Source: Sphingobacterium mizutaii (GTDB taxonomy: Bacteria > Bacteroidota > Bacteroidia > Sphingobacteriales > Sphingobacteriaceae). Taken from it: 64,000 nucleotides of DNA. The position numbers were made by a program, and so were the translations under genes. Location: NCBI RefSeq assembly GCF_900187125.1, contig NZ_LT906468.1, forward strand, positions 1,116,001-1,180,000, in the 5' to 3' direction. The notes under the pieces were generated by a model, which was not told the origin of the DNA, did no database searches, and saw only the letters and a list, made by a program, of their open reading frames with translations. Shown piece by piece: positions 1-8,314 of this stretch (its first letter is position 1; each line of letters begins with the position of its first letter).

Positions 1-92
1 TATCCCTGCGCCGAAGCGGCATTTATGCTGAATAGCCCTAAGAGCATCATGATAAATGCGGTATATATTGTGGATGTTTTCAAATTTTTCAT
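1..92 (-). CDS. Secreted or outer-membrane protein, N-terminal fragment
   Basis: Only the first 30 codons lie inside the window; the gene runs off the left edge. From an ATG at 92 on the minus strand the peptide has a basic start (MKNLK), a hydrophobic stretch of roughly 15 residues and a small-residue end (ASAQG), which is a typical Sec signal peptide with a Bacteroidota-style AQ cleavage site. The mature protein is not visible, so no function can be given. It is transcribed away from the mlaE operon, with about 220 bases between them that hold the promoters. Confidence 0.6.
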   Translation of the reverse strand, partial: MKNLKTSTIYTAFIMMLLGLFSINAASAQG

Positions 93-248
93 ATGTAAAC
101 AATTTAATTTTTTACCATAATTTGTAGGTATGACCAGCGCTTTTGAGAAAAGGTTTAATTGTATAATTATTTTGTCAAACTTTTTTGCTCTTATTGATGT
201 TTCTGCTAATATTGGATAGACTTTCCGAATGGATATTAAGAAATTTTG

Positions 249-256
249 TACATTTG
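249..256 (+). promoter_or_regulatory. Candidate -7 box of the mlaE operon
   Basis: TACATTTG fits the Bacteroidota sigma-A -7 consensus TAnnTTTG and sits 55 bases before the mlaE start. No clear -33 TTTG is seen at the expected spacing, so the call rests on the -7 match alone. Confidence 0.35.
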
Positions 257-310
257 CCACAAAATATTTCCGAATTAGCAATTGGAAAAACACGTTAATA
301 CACATAGTTA

Positions 311-1069
311 ATGGCTAAAAAAATTGAGTCCTTATTACTAGAATTTGCGAAGATCCACCGCTTCCTGATGCGTTTTTTTCGCGAAGTGGTGAGTCCGCCA
401 TACGAGTTTAAAGAGATCATTAGACAATGTTATGAGATCGGGTGGAAATCATTCCCATTGATTAGTTTAACGGGTTTTATTGTAGGATTTGTTTTTACAA
501 AACAATCTCGACCTTCCTTAGAAGAATTTGGTGCGGCATCCTGGTTGCCAGCCTTAATCTCGATTGCCATCGTAAGGGCATTGGCCCCATTGGTAACGGC
601 CCTTATTGCATCCGGTAAAGTAGGTTCCCAAATCGGGGCCGAATTAAGCTCCATGAATGTTACCGAACAGATCGATGCGATGGAAGTTTCAGGGACCAAT
701 CCGTTTAAGTTCTTAATTGTGAGTAGGATATTGGCCACAACTTTTATGATACCGGTTCTCTGTTTTTATGTAGCTGGTATTGGATTGGCAGGGGGTTATT
801 TGAGTATTATTTCCAAAGATCAGTTGAGTATACTAAGCTTTATTACCCAGGTATTTGAAGCAATCGCTCCTAAAGATATTTTCGCCATGGTTTTCCGCGC
901 TATTGTATTCGGTTTTACCATTGGATTTGTCAGTACCTATGTGGGGTATTATTCTTCAAAAGGTACAGAGGGAGTAGGTAAAGCAGCAAACAGTGCCGTT
1001 GTGGCGTCCATGTTTATAGTGTTCATCGAGGAACTATTGATCGTTCAGGTTCTAGCTTTAATGGGATAA
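311..1069 (+). CDS. mlaE: MlaE-family ABC permease (MCE lipid transport)
   Basis: Inner-membrane permease of the MCE/Mla system, which moves phospholipids between inner and outer membrane. The 252-residue length and run of hydrophobic helices fit MlaE. The central region with GSQIGAELSSMNVTEQIDAM matches the conserved MlaE block that contacts the ATPase (around residues 105-125), followed by SGTNPF and three further membrane segments. The ATG at 311 gives a normal family length. The ATPase (mlaF) and substrate-binding (mlaD) genes follow at once in the same direction, so the three form an operon. No mlaA, mlaB or mlaC is adjacent, which is usual outside Proteobacteria. The family call is firm; the exact lipid and the direction of transport are not visible. 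Confidence 0.88.
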   Translation: MAKKIESLLLEFAKIHRFLMRFFREVVSPPYEFKEIIRQCYEIGWKSFPLISLTGFIVGFVFTKQSRPSLEEFGAASWLPALISIAIVRALAPLVTALIASGKVGSQIGAELSSMNVTEQIDAMEVSGTNPFKFLIVSRILATTFMIPVLCFYVAGIGLAGGYLSIISKDQLSILSFITQVFEAIAPKDIFAMVFRAIVFGFTIGFVSTYVGYYSSKGTEGVGKAANSAVVASMFIVFIEELLIVQVLALMG

Positions 1070-1075
1070 TTGATT

Positions 1076-1852
1076 ATGGAACAGAAAAAGCCAGTAAATA
1101 TAAATTACGATGATGTAGTGATCAATGTGGAAGGGGTCAGTAAGTCCTTTGGTGATTTGCATGTCCTTCGCAATGTTGACCTACAACTCTATAATGGCGA
1201 AAACTTGGTGGTTTTAGGTAGATCGGGTACAGGTAAATCAGTATTGATTAAACTTATTTCCGGTTTATTGAAACCTGATAAGGGAGATATTACGGTACTT
1301 GGTGAAGTAGTGAATCAATTGAACGAAAAAGAATTACGCGATTTGCGTTTGAAAATTGGATTCTCTTTCCAAAATAGTGCACTTTATGATAGTATGACGG
1401 TACGTGAAAACCTGGAGTTCCCATTGGTCAGAAACAAAAGGAACTTGACTAGGGCAGAGATCGACCGTGAAGTCGAGGACGTATTGGATGGAGTGGGCCT
1501 ATTGAGGACCATCAATCAAATGCCTTCCGAACTATCCGGTGGTCAAAGAAAACGTATCGGTATTGCACGAACTTTGATTTTAAGACCTGATATCATGATG
1601 TATGATGAACCAACAGCAGGATTGGATCCTTTGACTTGTTTGGATATCAATACCCTGATCAATGAGGTTCAAGAACGATATAAGACTTCTTCTATTATTA
1701 TTACACACGATTTGGCCTGCGCAAAAATGGTAGGCGATAGAGTCGCCATGCTTTTGGATGGCAAATTTGAACGGGTGGGTAAATTCTCTGAGATTTTTGA
1801 TACAGATGATGAGAGAGTGAAACCTTTTTATGATTATAATTTTATAGTATAG
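1076..1852 (+). CDS. mlaF: MlaF-family ABC ATP-binding protein
   Basis: Cytoplasmic ATPase partner of the upstream MlaE permease. Walker A (GRSGTGKS, about residue 49), the Q-loop (FSFQN), ABC signature (LSGGQRKR), Walker B (IMMYDEP) and H-loop (ITHD) are all present and in order, so it should be active. The frame stays open to a TTG at 1070, but the ATG at 1076 is the better start and lies 6 bases after the mlaE stop. The mlaD gene follows after 8 bases. The arrangement permease-ATPase-MCE protein is the conserved core of the MCE transporter. Confidence 0.88.
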   Translation: MEQKKPVNINYDDVVINVEGVSKSFGDLHVLRNVDLQLYNGENLVVLGRSGTGKSVLIKLISGLLKPDKGDITVLGEVVNQLNEKELRDLRLKIGFSFQNSALYDSMTVRENLEFPLVRNKRNLTRAEIDREVEDVLDGVGLLRTINQMPSELSGGQRKRIGIARTLILRPDIMMYDEPTAGLDPLTCLDINTLINEVQERYKTSSIIITHDLACAKMVGDRVAMLLDGKFERVGKFSEIFDTDDERVKPFYDYNFIV

Positions 1853-1860
1853 CAAGATAT

Positions 1861-2853
1861 ATGGCAACATCAGAGAGAAAACGATCAATAATTGTAGGAT
1901 TGTTTACCTTCATCGGATTAATCATTTTGGTTGCAGGGATTTTGGTCATTGGAACACAACAGAACAAATTCTCTAAAAACCTGACGGTAACCACTTACTT
2001 CAAAGATGTAAAAGGTTTGAAAGTCGGAAATAATGTTTGGTTTTCAGGTGTTAAGGTGGGGATTATCAAAGAAATCAGCTTTGAAAGTGTGGAGAATGTT
2101 CGTGTAGTCATGAACGTTGAAGAGAAATCCAGCAAATTTATCCGAAAAGACGTTATCGCAACATTGAGTTCCGATGGTTTGATCGGTAATGCTATTATCA
2201 GTTTGGTGGGTGGTACAGAAACCTTCCCACAGATCGAAAATGGTGATGAAATTAAATCAGGTGTTTCAGGTGGAATGGACGCTATGTTGGCTACCCTACA
2301 GGTGAACAACGAAAACTTAGTGGAAATAACCAAAAACTTTGCTGCACTATCTAAAAACCTGCTTGAAGGTAAGGGTGCTGTTGGGGCTATGATGACTGAT
2401 GAAACCATTGCAAACAACTTGAAACAATCTGTTTCTTCGTTGAATGGTACCATGACCCAGGCAAACCAAGCGGTTAACAACTTGGTTGTATTAACCAAAA
2501 AGTTGAACAGTAACCAAGGTTTGATCCACGAATTATCTACAGATACTGCTGTGTTTGCTAGTCTAAGAGAGTCTGCTGCACAATTGCAAGGTGTCACTCA
2601 AACGGCAACGGCATTGATGGCAAACTTAAATCAGACTTCAGAACGCCTAAACGACAAGGACAATGCAATCGGTGTATTGACCAATGATCCTGAGGCTGCA
2701 AATGAAATTAAACAGATTCTAAGGAATCTAAACCTGAGCACGGAAAAGTTGGATGAAAACATGGAAGCATTACAAAGCAACTTCCTGTTGAGAGGTTTCT
2801 TTAAGAAAAAAGCAAAAGAAGAAGCAGCCGCAGCTCAAGATTCAATTAAATAA
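1861..2853 (+). CDS. mlaD: MlaD-family MCE-domain protein
   Basis: Periplasmic, membrane-anchored lipid-binding subunit of the MCE transporter. One N-terminal transmembrane helix (about residues 12-29) is followed by an MCE domain (about 38-115, beginning TVTTYFKDVKGLKVGN and including GVKVGIIKEI). The C-terminal two thirds is helical and rich in Asn, Leu, Thr and Lys, likely a coiled region forming a channel or bridge, and it ends in a charged tail (KKKAKEEAAAAQ). One MCE domain per subunit fits a hexameric ring. Last gene of the mla operon; a hairpin terminator follows. Confidence 0.88.
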   Translation: MATSERKRSIIVGLFTFIGLIILVAGILVIGTQQNKFSKNLTVTTYFKDVKGLKVGNNVWFSGVKVGIIKEISFESVENVRVVMNVEEKSSKFIRKDVIATLSSDGLIGNAIISLVGGTETFPQIENGDEIKSGVSGGMDAMLATLQVNNENLVEITKNFAALSKNLLEGKGAVGAMMTDETIANNLKQSVSSLNGTMTQANQAVNNLVVLTKKLNSNQGLIHELSTDTAVFASLRESAAQLQGVTQTATALMANLNQTSERLNDKDNAIGVLTNDPEAANEIKQILRNLNLSTEKLDENMEALQSNFLLRGFFKKKAKEEAAAAQDSIK

Positions 2854-2883
2854 TTAAAGAATTTGATCGTCAAAAAGTATAGA

Positions 2884-2908
2884 AAAGCGTCTGCCAAAGA
2901 CGCTTTTT
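2884..2908 (+). terminator. Rho-independent terminator after mlaD
   Basis: AAGCGTCT and AGACGCTT form an 8-bp stem around a short loop and are followed by a T run. It ends the mla operon; the next gene starts about 17 bases later. Confidence 0.75.
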
Positions 2909-2924
2909 ATATTTAATAATTGAT

Positions 2925-3626
2925 ATGGGAATTACAGAAAAAGATGTTCTTTTCGAAGACAACCATTTCATCGCCATCAATAAACGTGGGGGTGATATCG
3001 TCCAGGTGGATGTATCTGGAGATCCTTCTATGGAGGACATGGTCAAACAGTTTTTGGCAAAGAAATACAATAAACCAAATGAGGCTTTTTTAGGGGTTAT
3101 CCATCGTTTGGATAGACCAGTAAGTGGCATGATCCTCTTTGCCAAAACCAGTAAGGGGTTGGACCGAATGAACCGATTGTTCCATGATCGCAAGGTGGAA
3201 AAAACCTACCTAGCCCTGGTTCGTGAAAAACCAGCGCATCCCAAAGGAACTTTGAAAAACTGGTTGTTGCGCGACCGAAAAAAGATGATTACCAAAGCTT
3301 ATGATCGCGAAGTAAAGAATGGAAGTTATGCTGAACTTAATTATGAAGTGGTTGGAACCCTGGATGGTTATTATTTGCTAAAGGTTAATCCTTTGACGGG
3401 TCGTACCCATCAGATCCGCAGCCAACTCGCATACATGGGTTGTCCTATCGTTGGAGACAATAAATATGGTTATCAACGTGGAAGCCACAGAAGGACTATT
3501 TGCCTGCATTCAAGATCATTGAGTTTCGTGCACCCCATCAAGGATGAACCGATGATCATTAAGGCTCCATTGCCTGAGGATGGCTTCTGGGAGAAATTTA
3601 ATGTCCTGATTAAGGGAAACATATAA
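2925..3626 (+). CDS. RluA-family RNA pseudouridine synthase
   Basis: Converts uridine to pseudouridine in rRNA or tRNA. The catalytic motif HRLDRPVSG is present with Asp63 as the nucleophile, and the C-terminal KVNPLTGRTHQIRSQLAYMG block (about 160-180) is the second signature of RluA enzymes. At 233 residues it lacks the N-terminal S4 domain found in RluC and RluD, so it belongs to the shorter RluA-like group; the target uridine cannot be told from sequence. It lies just after the mla terminator and is probably transcribed separately. Confidence 0.87.
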   Translation: MGITEKDVLFEDNHFIAINKRGGDIVQVDVSGDPSMEDMVKQFLAKKYNKPNEAFLGVIHRLDRPVSGMILFAKTSKGLDRMNRLFHDRKVEKTYLALVREKPAHPKGTLKNWLLRDRKKMITKAYDREVKNGSYAELNYEVVGTLDGYYLLKVNPLTGRTHQIRSQLAYMGCPIVGDNKYGYQRGSHRRTICLHSRSLSFVHPIKDEPMIIKAPLPEDGFWEKFNVLIKGNI

Positions 3627-3646
3627 GAAATTTGGGATAATAACGT

Positions 3647-3654
3647 TAACTTTG
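3647..3654 (+). promoter_or_regulatory. Candidate -7 box almost abutting the next start codon
   Basis: TAACTTTG matches TAnnTTTG exactly and ends 4 bases before the ATG at 3659. Transcription starting the usual few bases downstream would give a leaderless mRNA. Confidence 0.4.
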
Positions 3655-3658
3655 CAAT

Positions 3659-3946
3659 ATGAGTTTCATGCAAAAGTTCAGAATAGGTCTAATTGCTAGT
3701 TTGCTAAGTATTACCCTGTTGGCTGTGCCAACTGCGAGTTCAGCTCAATGTGCCATGTGTACCTTGAATGCTGAAAACAGTACACAGGAAGGTAATACCC
3801 AAGGTAAGGGCTTAAATGATGGGATTTTGTTTTTATTAGCAATGCCATTTATGATTGCTGCTGGTGTGGGTTTCTTATGGTATAAGAAATTCAGGAATAC
3901 AGGCTCAGCAAATTCATTGAATATGGTTAAACAGGTGGAAGAATAA
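3659..3946 (+). CDS. Small exported CxxC membrane protein, unknown function
   Basis: A 95-residue protein with a signal peptide (about 1-29, ending SSAQ), a CAMC motif right after cleavage (Cys31 and Cys34) and one transmembrane helix (about 55-75) followed by a basic patch (WYKKFR). The two Cys at the mature N-terminus could form a disulfide or bind metal. The next gene, encoding a DUF983 protein, starts 3 bases after the stop, and that close pairing suggests a shared membrane role. I recognise no named family. A promoter box just before the ATG suggests leaderless expression. Confidence 0.7.
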   Translation: MSFMQKFRIGLIASLLSITLLAVPTASSAQCAMCTLNAENSTQEGNTQGKGLNDGILFLLAMPFMIAAGVGFLWYKKFRNTGSANSLNMVKQVEE

Positions 3947-3949
3947 GGA

Positions 3950-4357
3950 ATGATTTCTAAATTTCAAGCTGTTTGCCAAAGTAAATGTCCCAAGTGTAGA
4001 ACTGGGAATATGTATAGTGGATCTGCCTATGGTCTATCTAAACAAAAAATGCATGAGTTTTGTCCACATTGTGGATTTAAATTCGAGATAGAACCAGGCT
4101 ATTTCTATGCAGCCATGTATGTGAGCTATGCTTTTTCGGTAGGCGAGGTATTAATGTTGGCCTTGTTGACAGCTTATTTCACAGGCAGCGAATCTCCATG
4201 GACCTATATCATTGTCCTCTTTAGTGCGATCGTGATCTTCGCACCGTTCAATTATCGTTATTCACGTTTGGTTTTATTGCACTATCTTTCTCCGAAGGTA
4301 TCCTTCGACCCTAAATTGTATGGGGACAGAAAAAATAGTGCAAACCTAAAGGGCTAA
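3950..4357 (+). CDS. DUF983 family membrane protein
   Basis: 135 residues. An N-terminal zinc-ribbon-like part carries two CxxC pairs (Cys13/16 in CPKCRTGNMY, Cys38/41 in CPHCGFKFE), followed by EPGYFYAAMYVSY, typical of DUF983, and two transmembrane helices (about 50-73 and 80-97). Known DUF983 proteins are small membrane proteins of unknown biochemistry, sometimes near respiratory genes. It follows the small CxxC protein after 3 bases and overlaps the convergent DUF4286 gene by 4 bases. Function remains open. Confidence 0.8.
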   Translation: MISKFQAVCQSKCPKCRTGNMYSGSAYGLSKQKMHEFCPHCGFKFEIEPGYFYAAMYVSYAFSVGEVLMLALLTAYFTGSESPWTYIIVLFSAIVIFAPFNYRYSRLVLLHYLSPKVSFDPKLYGDRKNSANLKG

Positions 4358-4647
4358 TTATGGGGGATGTATTGCATGATGCTATCAAACAGAAATGCCT
4401 TTTCTACATGATGCCTGCTAATATATTCCTGAAGCCGCTGAATAACCTGCTCTTTAATCCTCTCAATTTCTTCTTCATTGTTCAATACTACCTGAAGGCA
4501 ATAGGTTTGCCCTTCATGTGGCGAATGGAGCATTTTGAGGAGTTTAATGGCAAATTCAGGATTCTCATTTAATAGACCTTTGGTCCAAGAAATTACTTCC
4601 TGATGGATGGAATCTTCGATGATAATTGAAACGTTGTATAGAAACAT
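4354..4647 (-). CDS. DUF4286 family protein
   Basis: 97 residues, soluble, no signal peptide. The opening MFLYNVSIIIEDSIHQEVISW and the internal EGQTYCLQVVL stretch fit the DUF4286 family, which has a ferredoxin-like fold and is common in Bacteroidota. It is convergent with the DUF983 gene and shares 4 bases with it. No function is established for the family. Confidence 0.75.
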   Translation of the reverse strand: MFLYNVSIIIEDSIHQEVISWTKGLLNENPEFAIKLLKMLHSPHEGQTYCLQVVLNNEEEIERIKEQVIQRLQEYISRHHVEKAFLFDSIMQYIPHN

Positions 4648-4743
4648 ATAAATCTAAGCTTGATTGAAGCTGTAAAATTAAGGTTGCAAAAGGAACTTTA
4701 CGGTATTTTTTTATAATATTTGATTAGAGGCTAAAAAAATAGA

Positions 4744-6630
4744 ATGAATTTAAATTACTTGTTCTCTGTTCTACTTATCATGTTAGTTTTCGTTTCATGT
4801 AAGCAAGAACAGGGTGGTCAGTTACATGTGCCAATCGAGGACTTTTTCGTTAAGCCAGAAAGAACCTCTTTTAAACTGTCTCCCGATGGAAGCAAAGTAG
4901 CTTATCTGGGGGTGCATGACCATTGCAAGAATATCTTCATTCTCGACCTTGAGGAACCCGATTCTTCCAAGCAATTGACCTATCAAGTCAATTTGAACGT
5001 CCAAAGCTTTTTCTGGCTGGACAATAAACGCATTATTTTTTCTAATACCCAGTCACCGACGGATAGTTTGAGGATGTTCCAGATCGATGTGAAAACCGAA
5101 AAAAGACAGGCCCTTTTTTCGCCTGAAAAGTCCAGGTTGCGTTGGGTTTACCCCATTGTTGAGAAGGATAATAGCATAATGGCTGGATTGAACCTGCGTG
5201 ATTCGTCCCTGTTTGATCTCTACCGGATTTATCTGGACGGAAGAAAGCCGCAATTGGTGCAGCATAACCCGGGGAATGTCGTGAGCTGGATTGGCGCACC
5301 GGATGGTGTGGTTAGAATGGCGCTGACCAGTGATAGCGTGCAAGAGTCATTATTGTACCGAAAAAATGACGGACTGCCTTTCAAAGAGGTCATGAAAAAT
5401 GATTTCGAAACGATTTTTGTGCCGCTAGGTTTCGTGAAGAATTCTGATAAAAATGTTTATGCCCTATCAAATCAGAACAGAGATAAGATGGCATTGGTGG
5501 AGTTTGATGCTGAAAATGGCAAAGAAGTTCGCAATATTTATGAAAACAAACTTGGTGACCTTGGGGTAGAGGGCTACTCTGCCAATTTGCAGGAAATGCT
5601 CTATACCACATCCTTCATCGATAAGTTTAAGAAAAACATCTTTAACCCTACCTACGAGCAGGTCTATAAAAAGCTGAAAAAGAAATTTAAGGATTCTGAG
5701 ATCGGATTCTTGGATAGCGACAGCAGCCTGACCGGCTTTGTGGTGCGTGTCTATAGCGATATACATCCCGGCGAGACCTACTATTACAATAAAGAGAAAG
5801 ACGATATACAGCTCTTGAATGAAGAGAATCCTAAACTGAAGGATTTGGAGTTCAATCAAATGGAAGAAGTGGAGTTCCTGTCCAGAGATAACAAGAATAT
5901 CCATGCCTATATTACCTATCCTAAAAATAAAAGAAAGAACAGTCCAGTGGTTGTATTGGTCCATGATGGGCCTAACAGAAGATCGGAATGGGGATTTGAT
6001 CCCGAAGTTCAGTTCCTTGCCAATCGTGGTTACACGGTCTTCCAAGTAAATTACCGAGGATCGGTTGGATATGGAAAGGACTTTTGGACCTCTGGTTTTA
6101 AGGAATGGGGCGGAAAAATCCAATCTGATATTACGGATGGTGTCGCTTGGTTAATCCATCAGGGGATTGCCGATAAGGAAAAGATTGCCATCATGGGGAC
6201 AGGCTTTGGAGGATATTCAGCTCTTTATGCTGCTGCATTTAACCCTTCTTTGTATAAATGTGCCATCTCCTCTTCGGGATACAGTAATTTATTTACTTAT
6301 TTCAGGGAGATCCCTCCACATCTAAAACATTACGTACAATTATTCTATAGAATTATCGGGAATCCCGAAACAGAACCAGAATTGTTTCAGGCAATTTCAC
6401 CAATTTTCCACGCTGACAAGGTGCGGATTCCCATCCTATTTTTCCAAGGAGGAAAAGATAAATACAGTTCAGTTACCGATGCTAATCAATTTGTTGGTAA
6501 ATTGAAGGGCAATGAAGTTCCAGTTCGTTATATCTTTAAGAAAGAAGAAAGCAAAAGATTCAGGAACGAAGAGAATATTGTCGAATATTATCAGGAGATA
6601 GAGAAATTCCTTGCAGTGTACCTGAAGTAA
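4744..6630 (+). CDS. S9 (prolyl oligopeptidase family) lipoprotein, probable pseudoenzyme
   Basis: 628 residues with a lipoprotein signal peptide (lipobox VSC, Cys19), an N-terminal beta-propeller-like region (about 30-370) and a C-terminal alpha/beta-hydrolase domain. The domain aligns well with S9 peptidases (QFLANRGYTVFQVNYRGSVG, ITDGVAWLI, NEEN), but the nucleophile motif GxSxGG reads GTGFGGY, with Gly487 where Ser is expected, and the His motif EGHGF reads ESKRF, with Lys604 for His. Asp572 remains. Two of three catalytic residues are therefore gone and it should not be a peptidase. The kinase gene starts 6 bases after the stop. I infer a surface or periplasmic binding or sensing role for the following two-component system. 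Confidence 0.85.
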   Translation: MNLNYLFSVLLIMLVFVSCKQEQGGQLHVPIEDFFVKPERTSFKLSPDGSKVAYLGVHDHCKNIFILDLEEPDSSKQLTYQVNLNVQSFFWLDNKRIIFSNTQSPTDSLRMFQIDVKTEKRQALFSPEKSRLRWVYPIVEKDNSIMAGLNLRDSSLFDLYRIYLDGRKPQLVQHNPGNVVSWIGAPDGVVRMALTSDSVQESLLYRKNDGLPFKEVMKNDFETIFVPLGFVKNSDKNVYALSNQNRDKMALVEFDAENGKEVRNIYENKLGDLGVEGYSANLQEMLYTTSFIDKFKKNIFNPTYEQVYKKLKKKFKDSEIGFLDSDSSLTGFVVRVYSDIHPGETYYYNKEKDDIQLLNEENPKLKDLEFNQMEEVEFLSRDNKNIHAYITYPKNKRKNSPVVVLVHDGPNRRSEWGFDPEVQFLANRGYTVFQVNYRGSVGYGKDFWTSGFKEWGGKIQSDITDGVAWLIHQGIADKEKIAIMGTGFGGYSALYAAAFNPSLYKCAISSSGYSNLFTYFREIPPHLKHYVQLFYRIIGNPETEPELFQAISPIFHADKVRIPILFFQGGKDKYSSVTDANQFVGKLKGNEVPVRYIFKKEESKRFRNEENIVEYYQEIEKFLAVYLK

Positions 6631-6636
6631 TCACAC

Positions 6637-8301
6637 ATGGTGAAAAGAGCAAGTAAATACAGGAAAAACATTGGTTTGTTGATTGCCTTTTTGGCCTTTT
6701 TGACGGTCCTATATATCATTTCAGTTTTCTTGGCGAGGACGATGATGTCCAACTTTGTGGAATCTGAATTTTACAACCGAAAAGTCGATGTCTTTGATGC
6801 GACCCTAAAACCCTTCAACAGTTTTTACAACAACGATATCTCCGAGGTTTCCAATTATCAGGGGTACCTTGACTCCATACATGCCAGTAATTATTCTGAA
6901 AAGGTATTGCGCAAAAACCCTTTTATAGATGAGGTGGTCTTTTATGATGTGCTGTTCACCAATCAAAACCCTACGGTTCGCGGTGTACGCTTTCAGAACC
7001 TATTGACCTATCCCAGGTCGATCTTTTCCTATAAACTGGATAAAGAAAATAAATTGGTCAAAGCCTCTGTTTCATCCGTAGAAAATAGACCCAATTCCAA
7101 TGATTTCAATAATATGGCCATTAAAATGGTGAATTTCTTGGACGTCTTGGATGATTCTACCTCATTGAGTGAAAATGATATCTATAGGATCTTTTACAAC
7201 ACGGTCCCTGGAAAAATTACCTATCTGAACATTCCACGTGTCAATACCCTGCGCGCCTATAAATCTATGATGGATGACACCACAGCAATGACTGCACCGG
7301 TGGCCTTTGATCAAGATTTATTTGTCTATAAGGTTAATCCACAAAAGATAAAAATAGTCAATAACCAAAAGAGACTGTATGAATCCATTCGAATCAAGGC
7401 GATCGCCGATCCGAATGTAATGGAAGAAGAAGCCTATCTTTCCACTGATATGCCGTTGCCAGGTGCTTTAGCCGACTATAAGCTGCAATTCGATTCATCG
7501 GAACATTTTTTGAGAGGAGAGATTAATAGAAGATTTTTTCCTGTTGTATTGGGCGTTTCCTTATTATATTTAATTTTGTTATTGATTATTTATTTGATTT
7601 ATAGGAATATCTCCATTAATAGTAGGTTGTTTCAATTGCAATATGACTTTATCAACAACCTAACGCATGAGTTTAAGACACCTGTGAGCGTGATCAAGAT
7701 TGCGGGGAACAATATTCGGAGTGCGGAGAAAATAAGTGATCAAGAGCGAGCGATGTATGGAAAGATTCTAGATCAGGAGGCTGACAAATTAAATAATTTA
7801 ATGAATAAGTTGCTGTCTTTTACGCAGATAGAGAATAAATCATTAAAATTTAAAGGAGAATACATTGATTTGAACAGTTTTTGCGAGGAAGTATTTGCAG
7901 GAACGCGTATTAAATATCCCGATCTGAACCTGACGCATCACATTGATGTGGATAGCAAAATGCATACAGATCCGGTTTTATTGAATTCCGTGTTCCAGAA
8001 TTTAATTGATAATGCATACAAATATTCAGAAGTTTCAAGAAAATTTATTGATATTAGTGTGCAACAATCTAAAAAGCACTTTATCATGAAGTTTAGTGAT
8101 AAAGGAATTGGGATAAACAAAAATGAACTTAAAAACATATTTAAGAAATTTTATAGAGTAAAGAATCAGTTCAATCAAGGTGGGAGTGTTGGGCTAGGAT
8201 TGGCATTTTGCAAAGAGATTACCGAATTTATGGGTGGAGAGATCAAAGTCAGTAGTGTGGAGGGAGAAGGGACGACATTTACTTTGAGTTTTCCTAAATA
8301 A
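6637..8301 (+). CDS. Sensor histidine kinase
   Basis: 554-residue membrane kinase. One helix near the N-terminus (about 13-33) and another at about 302-323 flank a periplasmic domain of about 265 residues with no family I recognise. Then come a HisKA dimerisation domain with phospho-acceptor His344 in HEFKTP, and a HATPase domain with an N box (NLIDNAYKYSE), G1 (DKGIGI) and G2 (GLGLAFCKEI). All catalytic parts look intact. It sits 6 bases after the S9-like lipoprotein and 13 bases before the response regulator, so the three form one transcription unit. The lipoprotein is the natural candidate for the upstream signal-binding partner. Confidence 0.92.
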   Translation: MVKRASKYRKNIGLLIAFLAFLTVLYIISVFLARTMMSNFVESEFYNRKVDVFDATLKPFNSFYNNDISEVSNYQGYLDSIHASNYSEKVLRKNPFIDEVVFYDVLFTNQNPTVRGVRFQNLLTYPRSIFSYKLDKENKLVKASVSSVENRPNSNDFNNMAIKMVNFLDVLDDSTSLSENDIYRIFYNTVPGKITYLNIPRVNTLRAYKSMMDDTTAMTAPVAFDQDLFVYKVNPQKIKIVNNQKRLYESIRIKAIADPNVMEEEAYLSTDMPLPGALADYKLQFDSSEHFLRGEINRRFFPVVLGVSLLYLILLLIIYLIYRNISINSRLFQLQYDFINNLTHEFKTPVSVIKIAGNNIRSAEKISDQERAMYGKILDQEADKLNNLMNKLLSFTQIENKSLKFKGEYIDLNSFCEEVFAGTRIKYPDLNLTHHIDVDSKMHTDPVLLNSVFQNLIDNAYKYSEVSRKFIDISVQQSKKHFIMKFSDKGIGINKNELKNIFKKFYRVKNQFNQGGSVGLGLAFCKEITEFMGGEIKVSSVEGEGTTFTLSFPK

Positions 8302-8314
8302 TGTTTAGAATACT

